Positions 8,299-16,858 of a stretch of DNA of 64,000 nucleotides are shown here, one piece after another (within the stretch, counting starts at the first letter, position 1; each line of letters begins with the position of its first letter). The stretch is from the NCBI GenBank assembly GCA_031552825.1, contig JAVBMD010000037.1, forward strand, positions 1 to 64,000. The letters are read 5' to 3'. Source of the DNA: WQXF01 sp031552825. GTDB lineage: Bacteria; Bacillota; Clostridia; Christensenellales; Aristaeellaceae. Below the pieces are notes generated by a model. That model saw only the letters and a list, made by a program, of their open reading frames with translations, did not search any database and was not told the origin of the DNA. The position numbers and the translations under genes are program-made.

Positions 8299-9777
8299 TC
8301 AGAATTGAAAATAGATAAAGTCGGTCTGCGCGTATTCGGTGCCATAGATGCCGAAGGCGAGGATCGCCAGCGTAAGCCCCACGTACAGCGCCCAGCGCAA
8401 CCAAACCGGGCGCGCGGTCAGCAGATCGTAAGGATCCCGGCGGCTGGCGACAGCGTCCTTGATCCACAGCAGCGCCAGCGCGACGGCGCCGACCACCAGA
8501 TCACGCCGGGACATCAGCGCCAGCAGCCCGGGCAGGCTCATCGTGCTCCATGCCTCGCGCCCGATAGCGGAGACGATGGCCAAGCTGGCGTGAAAATCCT
8601 GCACACGAAAGAAGATCCACGCGAAATCCACCAGCACGAAGGTGATCGCGATCTGCGCCCACCGCAGCGCGACGCCGCCCCAATGCGCCCGCCCAAACCA
8701 GCGCCGCTTGGCAGGGCGAAGCAAATCGCCGACAATTTGAAACGCGCCGTGCAGCCCGCCCCAAATGATGTAGTTCCAACTGGCGCCGTGCCAAAGCCCG
8801 CTGACCAGAAACACGATCAGGATGTTGCGATATCGCTTGACGCGCGAGCAGCGGCTGCCACCCAGCGGATAGTACAGATAATCGCGGAACCAAGTGCTCA
8901 GCGAGATATGCCAGCGCCGCCAGAAGTCCTGAATCGAGGTGGCGAAGTAGGGCTGGCGGAAGTTCTCCATCAGCGTAAAGCCCATCACCTGCGCCGACCC
9001 GATGGCGATCTCGGTGTACCCCGCGAAGTCACAATACACCTGAAAGGCAAACAGCACGGTGGCCAACAGCAGCTGAAAGCCGGTATGCTGCGCGTACCCG
9101 TCGAACACCGGGTTGACGATCAGCGCGATGCGATCGGCGATCATCATTTTCAGGAAAAAGCCCCACAGCATGCGCAGCATGCCGTGACGAATGCGCGCAT
9201 AGTCGAATACATGCACTTCGTCGAACTGCCGCATCAGGTTGGGCGAGCGCTCGATGGGGCCCGCGACCAGCTGCGGGAAAAACGATACGAACAGCGCGTA
9301 CTTGATGAGGTTGCGCTCGGGCTTCAACTCGCCGCGATACACGTCCATTGTGTAGCTGAGCGCCTGAAAGGTGTAGAAGGAAATGCCCACCGGCAGCAGC
9401 ACGTCAAACGACGCGCGCACCTGCGCGAGCCCCAGCGCGGCGGCCGCCGCGTTGATACTGTCCAGCGCAAAATGAAAATACTTAAAGAAGAACAGGATCG
9501 CCAGGTTCAGGAAAAAGCTGAGGAACACCCACCACTTCTTCTGCCGCGCGGCCTTTTTCGCATCAGGCAACGCGCCGGAGCGCGCGAGCAAAAGGCCGCT
9601 AAGGTAGGTCAAAACCGTGGAAAGCCCCATCAGCAGCGCATAGGTGGCGTTCCAGCACATATAGAAATAGTAGCTCACCGCGAACAGCCACAGGTAACGC
9701 CACCGGTGCGGCACGGCAAAATAGATCAGCGTAACGATGGGAAAAAAGATCAGGTATGAATAGGAATCAAAAAGCAT
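8299..9777 (-). CDS. MBOAT-family O-acyltransferase (AlgI/DltB-like)
   Basis: A 492-residue multi-pass membrane protein with the hallmark of the family, the conserved His in GLWHGASWNYIIWG, and the upstream WRRWHISLSTWFRDY motif. MBOAT proteins move acyl groups across the membrane for attachment to polysaccharides, alginate or teichoic acid. The start is ATG 9777 behind TAGGAGCGCC. It is the first gene of a three-gene minus-strand operon with an SGNH protein and a peptidoglycan-binding protein, so surface polymer acetylation is the likely role. The substrate cannot be read from sequence. Confidence 0.93.
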   Translation of the reverse strand: MLFDSYSYLIFFPIVTLIYFAVPHRWRYLWLFAVSYYFYMCWNATYALLMGLSTVLTYLSGLLLARSGALPDAKKAARQKKWWVFLSFFLNLAILFFFKYFHFALDSINAAAAALGLAQVRASFDVLLPVGISFYTFQALSYTMDVYRGELKPERNLIKYALFVSFFPQLVAGPIERSPNLMRQFDEVHVFDYARIRHGMLRMLWGFFLKMMIADRIALIVNPVFDGYAQHTGFQLLLATVLFAFQVYCDFAGYTEIAIGSAQVMGFTLMENFRQPYFATSIQDFWRRWHISLSTWFRDYLYYPLGGSRCSRVKRYRNILIVFLVSGLWHGASWNYIIWGGLHGAFQIVGDLLRPAKRRWFGRAHWGGVALRWAQIAITFVLVDFAWIFFRVQDFHASLAIVSAIGREAWSTMSLPGLLALMSRRDLVVGAVALALLWIKDAVASRRDPYDLLTARPVWLRWALYVGLTLAILAFGIYGTEYAQTDFIYFQF

Positions 9778-9841
9778 GTGGCGCTCCTATAACGCCGCGC
9801 GGGCGTGATGATACGATGAGGCGATGAGGCGCGTTTCGCCT

Positions 9842-9850
9842 AGCATACCA
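9842..9850 (-). promoter_or_regulatory. Possible extended -10 promoter of the MBOAT operon
   Basis: The minus strand reads TGG followed by TATGCT, an extended -10 pattern, about 65 bp upstream of the MBOAT start. No convincing -35 is present. Confidence 0.35.
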
Positions 9851-9880
9851 GATTTGTGTGGAAAAAGATAGGCGGGGAGT

Positions 9881-10714
9881 TTATTTCCTCCGCATCGGCA
9901 GCGTTACAAAATAAATCCCCGCCGCCACCAGCACCACCGCCGCCCCTGCCGCCGTGTTCCAATAGTAGGAGGCGATCAGCCCCGCCACGCCGGATACCAC
10001 CGCGAACAGCACCGACCAGCGCGCATACCCGGCGGCGCTGCGCGCCACATTGCGCGCCGCCGCCGCGGGCAGGATGAGCAGCGAGTTGATGAGCATCACG
10101 CCCACCCAGCGGATCGACAGCATCACCACCACCGCCACCAGCGCCACGAACGCATACTCGGCGCGCTTGGCCGGGATAGCGCGGCTGGCCGCCAGCGAGG
10201 GATTGACGCTGGCCATCAGCAGCGGATTGAACAGCGCCGCCCAGATCACGACCACTGCCGCCAGCGCAATCGCCAGCAACCGCAAATCGCTCGGGGCGAC
10301 CGACAGCACGTCGCCCACCAAGTAATTGGCGTACTTGGCGAAGCCGCCACCCTTGGAGAGCACCACCAGCCCCAGCGCAATGGCAGTGGAAGAAAACACG
10401 CTGATTACCGTATCGGGCGAGGCGGAACGCCCCTGCTTGATGCGGGTGATGAGCAGCGCCGCCAGCACGCCAAAGGCCAGCATGGAGATCATCGGATCGT
10501 GTACGCCGAGCAACACGCCCAGCGCGATGCCGGTTAACGCCGAATGCCCCAGCGCGTCGGAGAAGAAGGCCATTTGATTGTCCACCGCCATGGTGCCCAG
10601 CAGGCCGAACATCGGCGTCAGCAGCAGCATGGCCAGCAGCGCGTTCTTCATAAACCCGTAGCCCAGCCATCCGAAGGGCAGCAGCGCGTCCATCGCGCCA
10701 TAAAGGATGTTCAT
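9881..10714 (-). CDS. znuB: Zinc/manganese ABC transporter permease (ABC-3 family)
   Basis: A 277-residue membrane protein with about eight hydrophobic segments. The motif FFSDALGHSALTGIALGVLLG is characteristic of ABC-3 permeases that move zinc, manganese or iron together with a cluster A-I binding protein. The start codon overlaps the stop of the ATPase gene by 4 bp (ATGA), so the two are translationally coupled. It is the last gene of the deoC-znuA-znuC-znuB set. Zinc is favoured because of the His-rich loop in the binding protein; manganese is possible. Confidence 0.9.
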   Translation of the reverse strand: MNILYGAMDALLPFGWLGYGFMKNALLAMLLLTPMFGLLGTMAVDNQMAFFSDALGHSALTGIALGVLLGVHDPMISMLAFGVLAALLITRIKQGRSASPDTVISVFSSTAIALGLVVLSKGGGFAKYANYLVGDVLSVAPSDLRLLAIALAAVVVIWAALFNPLLMASVNPSLAASRAIPAKRAEYAFVALVAVVVMLSIRWVGVMLINSLLILPAAAARNVARSAAGYARWSVLFAVVSGVAGLIASYYWNTAAGAAVVLVAAGIYFVTLPMRRK

Positions 10715-11478
10715 ACGCGCTCCCCTCCCCCCTGCCGCAAGGTCGATCCGCCGCCAAACTCGCGCCGGAACGCCGCGTCGGCAAACACCGCCCCCGGCGC
10801 GCCCTCGGCCAGCACACCGCGATGCAGCAACACCACCCGGTCGGCGTAGCGGCGCACGACGTCAAAATCGTGTGAAACCAGCAGGATGGCCAGATGATGC
10901 GCACGGCGCAGCTCCGACACCGTTTGATAAAACTGCTCCAGCCCATTGTGATCCACGCCGGAGACCGGCTCATCGAGGATCAGCAGATCAGGGCTGGGCG
11001 TCAGCGCCAGCGCCAGCAGCACGCGCTGCAGTTCGCCGCCGGAAAGCGCGCCCAACCGCCGATGCATCAGCTCCTCGCAATGGGTCACGCGTAGCGCCCG
11101 CTCCGCAGCCTCCCGATCGGCTCGGCTCACGCCCAACCACACCGCGCGGCGCGAAAGCGCGGCGGTTAAAAAATCCAGCACCGTTACCGGCGCGCTGTGG
11201 TCGAACTGCATCTGCTGTGGCACGTAGCCGGTGCGCACGGCGCGCATGATGCTGCCATCATGCCGCACATGCCGCACCGCCCCGCGATACGGCAGCTCGC
11301 CCAGCAGCGCGCGCAGCAGCGTGGTTTTGCCCGCTCCGTTTGCGCCGATCAACGCCGTCAGCTCACCGCAGTGGATGTGCAGGTTCACATCGTCGACCAA
11401 CGCCTGGCCGTCCAACGCCACCGTCACATGCTCCAGCTCGATGCGGCACAGCCCGCAGGAATGCGCGTGTTGCTCCAT
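10711..11478 (-). CDS. znuC: Zinc/manganese ABC transporter ATP-binding protein
   Basis: A 255-residue ATPase. The start is ATG 11478 behind CAGGAGG; the frame continues upstream but without a better start. Walker A is GANGAGKTT, the signature is LSGGELQRV, Walker B is LLILDEP, and the H-loop is LLVSHD. The N-terminus has the short His/Cys-rich stretch MEQHAHSCGLC, which might bind metal. It powers the adjacent ABC-3 permease and starts 22 bp after the binding-protein gene. Confidence 0.92.
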   Translation of the reverse strand: MEQHAHSCGLCRIELEHVTVALDGQALVDDVNLHIHCGELTALIGANGAGKTTLLRALLGELPYRGAVRHVRHDGSIMRAVRTGYVPQQMQFDHSAPVTVLDFLTAALSRRAVWLGVSRADREAAERALRVTHCEELMHRRLGALSGGELQRVLLALALTPSPDLLILDEPVSGVDHNGLEQFYQTVSELRRAHHLAILLVSHDFDVVRRYADRVVLLHRGVLAEGAPGAVFADAAFRREFGGGSTLRQGGGERV

Positions 11479-11500
11479 TGCAGCCTCCTGAATCCGTGTG

Positions 11501-12433
11501 TTACTCCGCACCAAGCGCGTCCCGCAACGCCGCAAGGTTGCGCTCCATCGCCTGCTCGTAGGCATCCAACGCCATCGGGCCGGTGACCACCGGGTCGAGG
11601 GTGAAGATGCGCGCGCCGGTTTCTTTTGCGATGATCTCTGCGCTGCGGGCCGCGTATTGCGGCTCCACGAACAGCGGTGGCACCCCGGCGGCCCGCACCG
11701 CGTCGACGATCTCCGCCAACTCCCGCGTACCCGGTTCGGTGCCCGGCTCCCGCTCGATCACGCCGACGACGCGCAGATCCAGCGCCGCCGCAAAATAAGC
11801 GAAGGCCTCATGAAAGGTGAAGATATCGCGCTTGGACGCCCCGGCCAGTTCGTCCGCCATACGCTGATGCAGCGCCTGCAGGCGGCCCGCATAGGCCTCA
11901 GCATTGGCGGCGTAAGCGGCGGCGTGGAGCGGGTCCAGCTCGGCCAGCGCGCGCGCGATGGCGCACACCTGCACAGCGGCGTTGCGCGGATCCACCCATA
12001 CGTGCGGATTGTGGGCATGCTCGTCGCCGTCGCCATGCACGTGCGCCGCTCCGTCCTCCTCCAGCAACGCGATCCCCGCGCTCGCCTCGATCACCGGCAA
12101 TTCCGGGTGCAGCGCGCGCACCTTATCCAGAAACTGCTCCATGCCCGCGCCGTTGACCACCAGCACATCGGCCTCCTCCAACGCGCGCAGGTCGCCGGGC
12201 AGCAGCTGATAATCGTGCAGGCAGCCCACCTCCGGCGCCGCCATGTTGTGTACCGATACGCCGGACACATCCTTGGCGACGTTGGCGGTGAACAGGTACA
12301 TCGGGTAAAACGAGGTAACGACGCGCAGCGGCGCGCCTTGCGCCCCCGGTTGTCCTGTGGCGCAGCCCGTGCAGGCGCACAGGCATATGCACACCGCGAC
12401 GGCCAGCGCCGAAAGCTTTTTCGCGTGATTCAT
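11501..12433 (-). CDS. znuA: Zinc/manganese ABC transporter substrate-binding lipoprotein
   Basis: A 310-residue cluster A-I binding protein. A signal sequence ends in CACTGC, so a lipidated cysteine near residue 23 is likely. Metal ligands typical of ZnuA can be seen: the His in CLHDYQLLPGDL, the His-rich loop AHVHGDGDEHAHNPHVW, the motif FHEAFAYFA, and the acidic residue in FVEPQYAARS. The His-rich loop points to zinc. The start is ATG 12433, 7 bp after the deoC stop, with AAGGAAGGA lying inside the end of deoC. It captures metal for ZnuBC. Confidence 0.92.
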   Translation of the reverse strand: MNHAKKLSALAVAVCICLCACTGCATGQPGAQGAPLRVVTSFYPMYLFTANVAKDVSGVSVHNMAAPEVGCLHDYQLLPGDLRALEEADVLVVNGAGMEQFLDKVRALHPELPVIEASAGIALLEEDGAAHVHGDGDEHAHNPHVWVDPRNAAVQVCAIARALAELDPLHAAAYAANAEAYAGRLQALHQRMADELAGASKRDIFTFHEAFAYFAAALDLRVVGVIEREPGTEPGTRELAEIVDAVRAAGVPPLFVEPQYAARSAEIIAKETGARIFTLDPVVTGPMALDAYEQAMERNLAALRDALGAE

Positions 12434-12440
12434 TCCGGCA

Positions 12441-13172
12441 TCAATATCCTTCCTTGCCCAGCGCGCCGGGCGCTTCGGCTTCGCGCAGCATGCCCGCCGC
12501 ATGGCGGCGCAGCGCCTCCTCCATAATGGCTTCGGTGGCCGATACGCCGCAACGATCCGCGCCCGCCGCCCTTGCGGACAGCACCGCGTCCAAGTCGCGA
12601 ATGCCGCCGGAAGCCTTGACGCGCACGTCCGGCGATACGGCGGCGCGCATCAGCCGCACATCCTCCACCGTCGCCCCGCCGGTGCCGTAGCCCGTGGAGG
12701 TTTTGACGAAATCCGCCCCCGCGCGCTCGCTGAGCTGGCAGGCGGCAATCTTCTGCGCCTCATCAAGATAGCAGGTCTCCAGAATTACCTTAAGGATCGC
12801 GCCGCGCCTGTGCGCCGCCTCGGCCACCGCGCGGACGTCGGCCTCCACATAGGCGTGATCCCCGGCCTTCATGCGTCCGATGTTGAGCACCATGTCCAGC
12901 TCGGTGCAGCCGTCGTCCAGCGCGCGCTCGGCCTCGAACACCTTCACATCGGTGCGATGGGAACCGTGAGGAAAGCCGATCACGGTGCACGCCTTAACTT
13001 CGCTGCCGCGCAGCAGCTCGGCTACCAGCGCCATATCCCCCGGCCGCGCGCACACCGATGCGGTATTGTATTTCTTGGCGGTTTCGCAACCCTTGCGAAT
13101 GTCCTCCTGCGTCAAAAACGGTTGCAGGGTGGAATGATCCAGCATTCCGGCGATCATTTCAGGGGTAAGCAT
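12441..13172 (-). CDS. deoC: Deoxyribose-phosphate aldolase
   Basis: A 243-residue DERA-family class I aldolase that splits 2-deoxy-D-ribose 5-phosphate into glyceraldehyde 3-phosphate and acetaldehyde in deoxynucleoside breakdown. The Schiff-base lysine lies in DFVKTSTGYGTGGAT (about residue 157), with the second conserved Lys in VKASGGIRD and the acidic motif ELDMVLNIG upstream. The start is ATG 13172 behind AAGGAGGAATC. It is directly followed by znuA with a 7-bp gap, an unexpected partner for a zinc importer. Confidence 0.96.
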   Translation of the reverse strand: MLTPEMIAGMLDHSTLQPFLTQEDIRKGCETAKKYNTASVCARPGDMALVAELLRGSEVKACTVIGFPHGSHRTDVKVFEAERALDDGCTELDMVLNIGRMKAGDHAYVEADVRAVAEAAHRRGAILKVILETCYLDEAQKIAACQLSERAGADFVKTSTGYGTGGATVEDVRLMRAAVSPDVRVKASGGIRDLDAVLSARAAGADRCGVSATEAIMEEALRRHAAGMLREAEAPGALGKEGY

Positions 13173-13267
13173 GATGATTCCTCCTTGGGTCTTTGCTCTA
13201 TTGTATCCAACTGAGTTTCGCTATAACTCACAACTTTCAGAATAAACCATTCAACCAAAAAGCGCAA

Positions 13268-13299
13268 GGAAAAACCCACGGAAGTGCGGTTCCGTGGGT
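13268..13299 (-). terminator. Terminator of the liv operon
   Basis: On the minus strand after livF, a perfect 10-bp stem ACCCACGGAA/TTCCGTGGGT (13274-13283, 13290-13299) with a 6-nt loop is followed by TTTTTCC. Confidence 0.9.
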
Positions 13300-13307
13300 C
13301 GGATTTC

Positions 13308-14018
13308 TCAGTGTCCAAGATACGCCTTCTTGATGGCATCGTCGTCCATCAGCTCCTTGGCATTGCCGCTGCCCACAACGCGCCCGGTCTCCAGCACGTA
13401 AGCGCGGTGCGCGATGGAAAGCGCCATGCGCGCGTTCTGCTCCACGAGCAGCACCGTGGTGCCCGAGTTGTTGACCTCGGTGATGATGCTGAAAATCTCC
13501 TTGACCAGAATCGGCGAGAGACCCATCGAGGGCTCATCGAGCATGAGCAATTTGGGGCGGCTCATCAGCGCGCGCCCCATGGCCAGCATCTGCTGCTCGC
13601 CGCCGGAGAGCGTACCCGCCAACTGCTTGCGCCGCTCCTTCAGGCGCGGGAAGCTCAGGAACACGTGCTCGTATCCGGCCTCGATCTCGGCGCGGTCGTT
13701 CGAGATGAACGCGCCCATTTCGAGGTTCTCCATTACCGTCATCTGCTGAAAGATGCGCCGCCCCTCCGGCACTTGCGCCAAGCCCATCTTGACGATGTTG
13801 TGCGGCTCAACGCTGAGCAGGTTGCTGCCCAGATAGGTGATTTCGCCGCTCTTGGGGCGCAGCAAGCCGGAGATGGCCTTGAGCACCGTGGACTTGCCCG
13901 CGCCGTTGGCGCCGATCAGCGTCACGATCTCGCCCTGGTTGACCTCGAAGGTCACGCCATGCAGCGCGTGGATCGCGCCGTAGTATACCTCGGTATTCTT
14001 GACACTTAGCACCGTCAT
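13308..14018 (-). CDS. livF: Branched-chain amino acid ABC transporter ATPase LivF
   Basis: A 236-residue ATPase of the HAAT family. Walker A is GANGAGKST, the signature is LSGGEQQML, Walker B is LLMLDEP, and the typical LivF segment QVPEGRRIF is present. It pairs with the LivG half of the fused upstream protein to drive uptake of leucine, isoleucine, valine or related amino acids. It begins 6 bp after the livMG stop and ends the operon in front of a strong terminator. Confidence 0.95.
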   Translation of the reverse strand: MTVLSVKNTEVYYGAIHALHGVTFEVNQGEIVTLIGANGAGKSTVLKAISGLLRPKSGEITYLGSNLLSVEPHNIVKMGLAQVPEGRRIFQQMTVMENLEMGAFISNDRAEIEAGYEHVFLSFPRLKERRKQLAGTLSGGEQQMLAMGRALMSRPKLLMLDEPSMGLSPILVKEIFSIITEVNNSGTTVLLVEQNARMALSIAHRAYVLETGRVVGSGNAKELMDDDAIKKAYLGH

Positions 14019-14024
14019 GCCCTC

Positions 14025-15800
14025 CTACTGTCCCAGATACGCGCCGATCACCTTGGGATCGTTGCGGACTTGCTCCGGCGAGCCGGAGGCGATGATCTGC
14101 CCATAATCCAGCACAACCAACCGCTCGCAGATGCCCATAACCAAGCTCATGTCGTGCTCGATGAGCAGGATGGCCACGCCGAACCGATCGCGGATGGCAC
14201 GAATGGTCTCCATCAGCTCCTGCGTTTCGGTGGGGTTCATGCCCGCCGCAGGCTCGTCCAGCAGCAGCAGCTTGGGGTTGGCGGCCAACGCGCGGGCGAT
14301 CTCCAGCTTGCGCTGCTGGCCGTAAGGCAGGTTCTTGGCGTCCTTGGCCGCTACGCCGCCCATGCCGAATACGTGCAGCAGCTCTCTCGCGCGCGCGTCG
14401 GCCAGCTTCTCCTCGCGCCAGTGGCGCGGCAGTCGGAAGGTACCCTCGATGGGCGTGGTCTGCATCTGATTGTGGTAGGCGACCTTGACGTTGTCCAGCA
14501 CGCTCAGGTTCTTGAACAGGCGGATGTTTTGGAAGGTGCGCGCGATGCCGACCTGCGTGATATCGTGCGTGGTCAGGCCGACGATGCTCTTGCCGTCCAC
14601 CTCGATGGTGCCGGTAGTGGGCATGTAGACGTTGGTCAGCAGGTTGAATACAGTGGTCTTTCCCGCGCCGTTGGGGCCGATCAGGCCGACGATCTCGCCG
14701 GGATTGATCTCCAGTTCAAATTCCTGCAGCGCCTTGAGGCCGCCAAACTGAATGCCCAAGCGGCGCGCTTCGAGCAGCGCAGGCTTGTGCCGCTCGGTAA
14801 GCTCCTGCTCCGCTTCCACCGCCAATGCCTCGGCCTCGGGTTTTTTGCGCAGGATCCAGTCGATGAAGCCGGTCAGCGAAAACTCCTTGGTGCCCAGCAG
14901 GCCCGAGGGGCGGAACAGCATCATCAGGATCAGCATCAGCGCGTACACCAGCATCTGATAGTCCAGCAGTCCCTTGACCTGGCTGAGCAGCGCGGGCAGC
15001 AGCGTCAGCACCGTGGCGGCGCCCACCGCGCCAGTGATGGAACCCATGCCGCCGAGCACCACCATGACCAGATACTCGATGGATTTCAGGAAGGAGAAAT
15101 CCTTGGGCGCGATGACGGTGATGTAGTGCGCATAAAGGCCGCCCGCCACCCCGGCAAAGAAGGCCGACAGCGTGAAGGCGAAGATCTTGTAGTACGTCGT
15201 GGGGATACCCGAGGCCTCGGCAGCCACCGGATCCTCGCGAACCGAGAGAATGGCGCGGCCGTGGCGCGAGCGCCCCAGCGTAAACATTACCGCCACCACG
15301 AGCACCATCACCGCGTACACGTAGGTGAAGGAAGTGGACATCGGGATGCCGCGCAAACCCTTTGCGCCGCCGGTGAAAGCGAGGTTGTTGATGAACACGC
15401 GGATGATCTCGCCGAAACCCAGCGTGATGATGGCGAGGTAGTCGCCCTTCAGCCGCAGCGCCGGGATGCCGATAATCAGGCCGAAGATGGCGGCAACCAA
15501 ACCGCCGACCAGCAAGCTAAGCGGAAAGATTGCGGCGGGGTTTGCGCCCACGTTCAGGCTGAACAGCGCGGCGGCATACGCGCCCACGCTCATAAACCCG
15601 GCATGACCCAGCGCGAGCTGGCCAAGCAGGCCTGTGGTCAAATTCAGGCTGACCGCCATAATGATGGCAATGCCCACCGAAAGCAAAATGCCTTGATAAT
15701 ACCGGTTGACCATCCCGCTGCTGAAGAGCAGCATGACCAGCACATAGAGCGCCAGCACGGCGATGGCATTGATGATATAGGAACGCAGTTTCTTTTTCAT
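14025..15800 (-). CDS. livMG: Fused LivM permease - LivG ATPase
   Basis: One uninterrupted 591-residue frame encodes two subunits that are usually separate. Residues 1 to about 315 are a LivM-type permease with GHAGFMSVGAYAAAL and the EAA-like segment VREDPVAAEASGIP. After a charged linker (about 318-337, rich in E, A and K), residues from about 338 form a LivG-type ATPase with Walker A GPNGAGKTT, signature LPYGQQRKL, Walker B LLLLDEP and H-loop LLIEHDMS. No stop or restart separates the halves. The fusion fixes a 1:1 ratio of permease to ATPase. livH lies upstream and livF downstream. Confidence 0.95.
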   Translation of the reverse strand: MKKKLRSYIINAIAVLALYVLVMLLFSSGMVNRYYQGILLSVGIAIIMAVSLNLTTGLLGQLALGHAGFMSVGAYAAALFSLNVGANPAAIFPLSLLVGGLVAAIFGLIIGIPALRLKGDYLAIITLGFGEIIRVFINNLAFTGGAKGLRGIPMSTSFTYVYAVMVLVVAVMFTLGRSRHGRAILSVREDPVAAEASGIPTTYYKIFAFTLSAFFAGVAGGLYAHYITVIAPKDFSFLKSIEYLVMVVLGGMGSITGAVGAATVLTLLPALLSQVKGLLDYQMLVYALMLILMMLFRPSGLLGTKEFSLTGFIDWILRKKPEAEALAVEAEQELTERHKPALLEARRLGIQFGGLKALQEFELEINPGEIVGLIGPNGAGKTTVFNLLTNVYMPTTGTIEVDGKSIVGLTTHDITQVGIARTFQNIRLFKNLSVLDNVKVAYHNQMQTTPIEGTFRLPRHWREEKLADARARELLHVFGMGGVAAKDAKNLPYGQQRKLEIARALAANPKLLLLDEPAAGMNPTETQELMETIRAIRDRFGVAILLIEHDMSLVMGICERLVVLDYGQIIASGSPEQVRNDPKVIGAYLGQ

Positions 15801-15819
15801 CGCTTACACCGTCCTCGCT

Positions 15820-16695
15820 CTACACTTTTTCGCGGGTACGCTTGCCCAAGATGCCCGAGGGCTTGACCAGCAGCACCACGATCAGGATGCCGAACACCAC
15901 CGCGTCCGCCCATTGGGAAGAAATTTTCCACTTGGTCATGCTCTCGGCGACGCCCATCACAAAGCCGCCGAGCATCGCGCCGGGCATCACGCCGATGCCG
16001 CCGAGCACCGCGGCAATGAAGGCCTTCAGGCCGGGCATGGAGCCCATAAACGGCTCCAGCTTCGGGTAAGCCGTGCTATAGAGCACCGCGCCGACGACAG
16101 CCAGCGCCGAGCCGATCGCGAAGGTGATCGAGATGGTGGTGTTGACGTTGATGCCCATCAATTGCGCGGCGCCCATATCCTCGGATACCGCGCGCATCGC
16201 CTTGCCCATCTTGGTGTTGCGCACAAAGGCCTGAAGACCCAGCATCAGCACCACCGATACCACGATGGTAATCAGCGTGGTCAACCCTACGCGCACGCCG
16301 CCGAATTGGTAGGTTTGCGAGGGCAGAAAGGCCGGGAACTTCTGCGGCGTCGGCGAAAAGATGAGCTGCGCAAGGTTTTGCAGCAGCAGGCTGATGCCGA
16401 TGGCGGTAATCAGCGAGGCGATGCGCGGCTGGTTGCGCAGCGGTTTGTACGCCACGCGCTCGATAAACACGCCCAGCGCGGCGCATGCCAGCATGGTCAG
16501 CGGAACCGCCAGCCAGAACGGAAACCCGAGTCTGGAGATCAGCACCATAGTAAGGTAAGAACCCACCATGATGATATCGCCATGCGCAAAGTTTATCAGC
16601 TTGACGATGCCGTACACCATCGTGTACCCCAGCGCGATCAACGCGTAAATGCTGCCCACGTGCAGCCCGTTTATGAGCTGATTGACGAAAAGCAT
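15820..16695 (-). CDS. livH: Branched-chain amino acid ABC transporter permease LivH
   Basis: A 291-residue membrane protein. The ATG at 16695 is preferred over the GTG six bases upstream because of spacing to GGGATGG. The hallmark YGIVKLINFAHGDIIMVG near the N-terminus and the EAA-like segment AMRAVSEDMGAAQLMGIN identify LivH. It forms the channel together with the LivM half of the fused protein. It lies 163 bp after the binding-protein gene. Confidence 0.95.
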   Translation of the reverse strand: MLFVNQLINGLHVGSIYALIALGYTMVYGIVKLINFAHGDIIMVGSYLTMVLISRLGFPFWLAVPLTMLACAALGVFIERVAYKPLRNQPRIASLITAIGISLLLQNLAQLIFSPTPQKFPAFLPSQTYQFGGVRVGLTTLITIVVSVVLMLGLQAFVRNTKMGKAMRAVSEDMGAAQLMGINVNTTISITFAIGSALAVVGAVLYSTAYPKLEPFMGSMPGLKAFIAAVLGGIGVMPGAMLGGFVMGVAESMTKWKISSQWADAVVFGILIVVLLVKPSGILGKRTREKV

Positions 16696-16791
16696 GTCCA
16701 CACCATCCCATTCAAATCAAAGCGATATATGTCATTAACAATAGCACAAATGAAGAGACCGAGCAACATAAAAATGGCATGAATACGGCAG

Positions 16792-16818
16792 AACCTGCGA
16801 GCATTTTGCCCGCAGGTT
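16792..16818 (-). other. Intercistronic hairpin between the binding-protein gene and livH
   Basis: An 8-bp inverted repeat AACCTGCG/CGCAGGTT (16792-16799, 16811-16818) without a T-tract on either side. Such stems often protect the 3' end of an abundant binding-protein mRNA or act as weak attenuators, which would give more LivJ than permease. This reading is inference. Confidence 0.4.
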
Positions 16819-16858
16819 GCTGCCAGCTTATCTATGCGGCTGTGGAGGGGCGTCCCGC

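Noticed and set aside
7837..9759. Long plus-strand frame of 640 codons opposite the MBOAT and SGNH genes
   Set aside because: It is the antisense shadow of two well-supported genes; its product is rich in H, R and Q with no domain motifs, as expected from reverse reading of GC-rich genes.
13173..13260. Promoter for deoC (TTGTGA with TACAAT)
   Set aside because: The spacing between the two elements is 22 bp, too long for a sigma-A promoter; no better pair was found.
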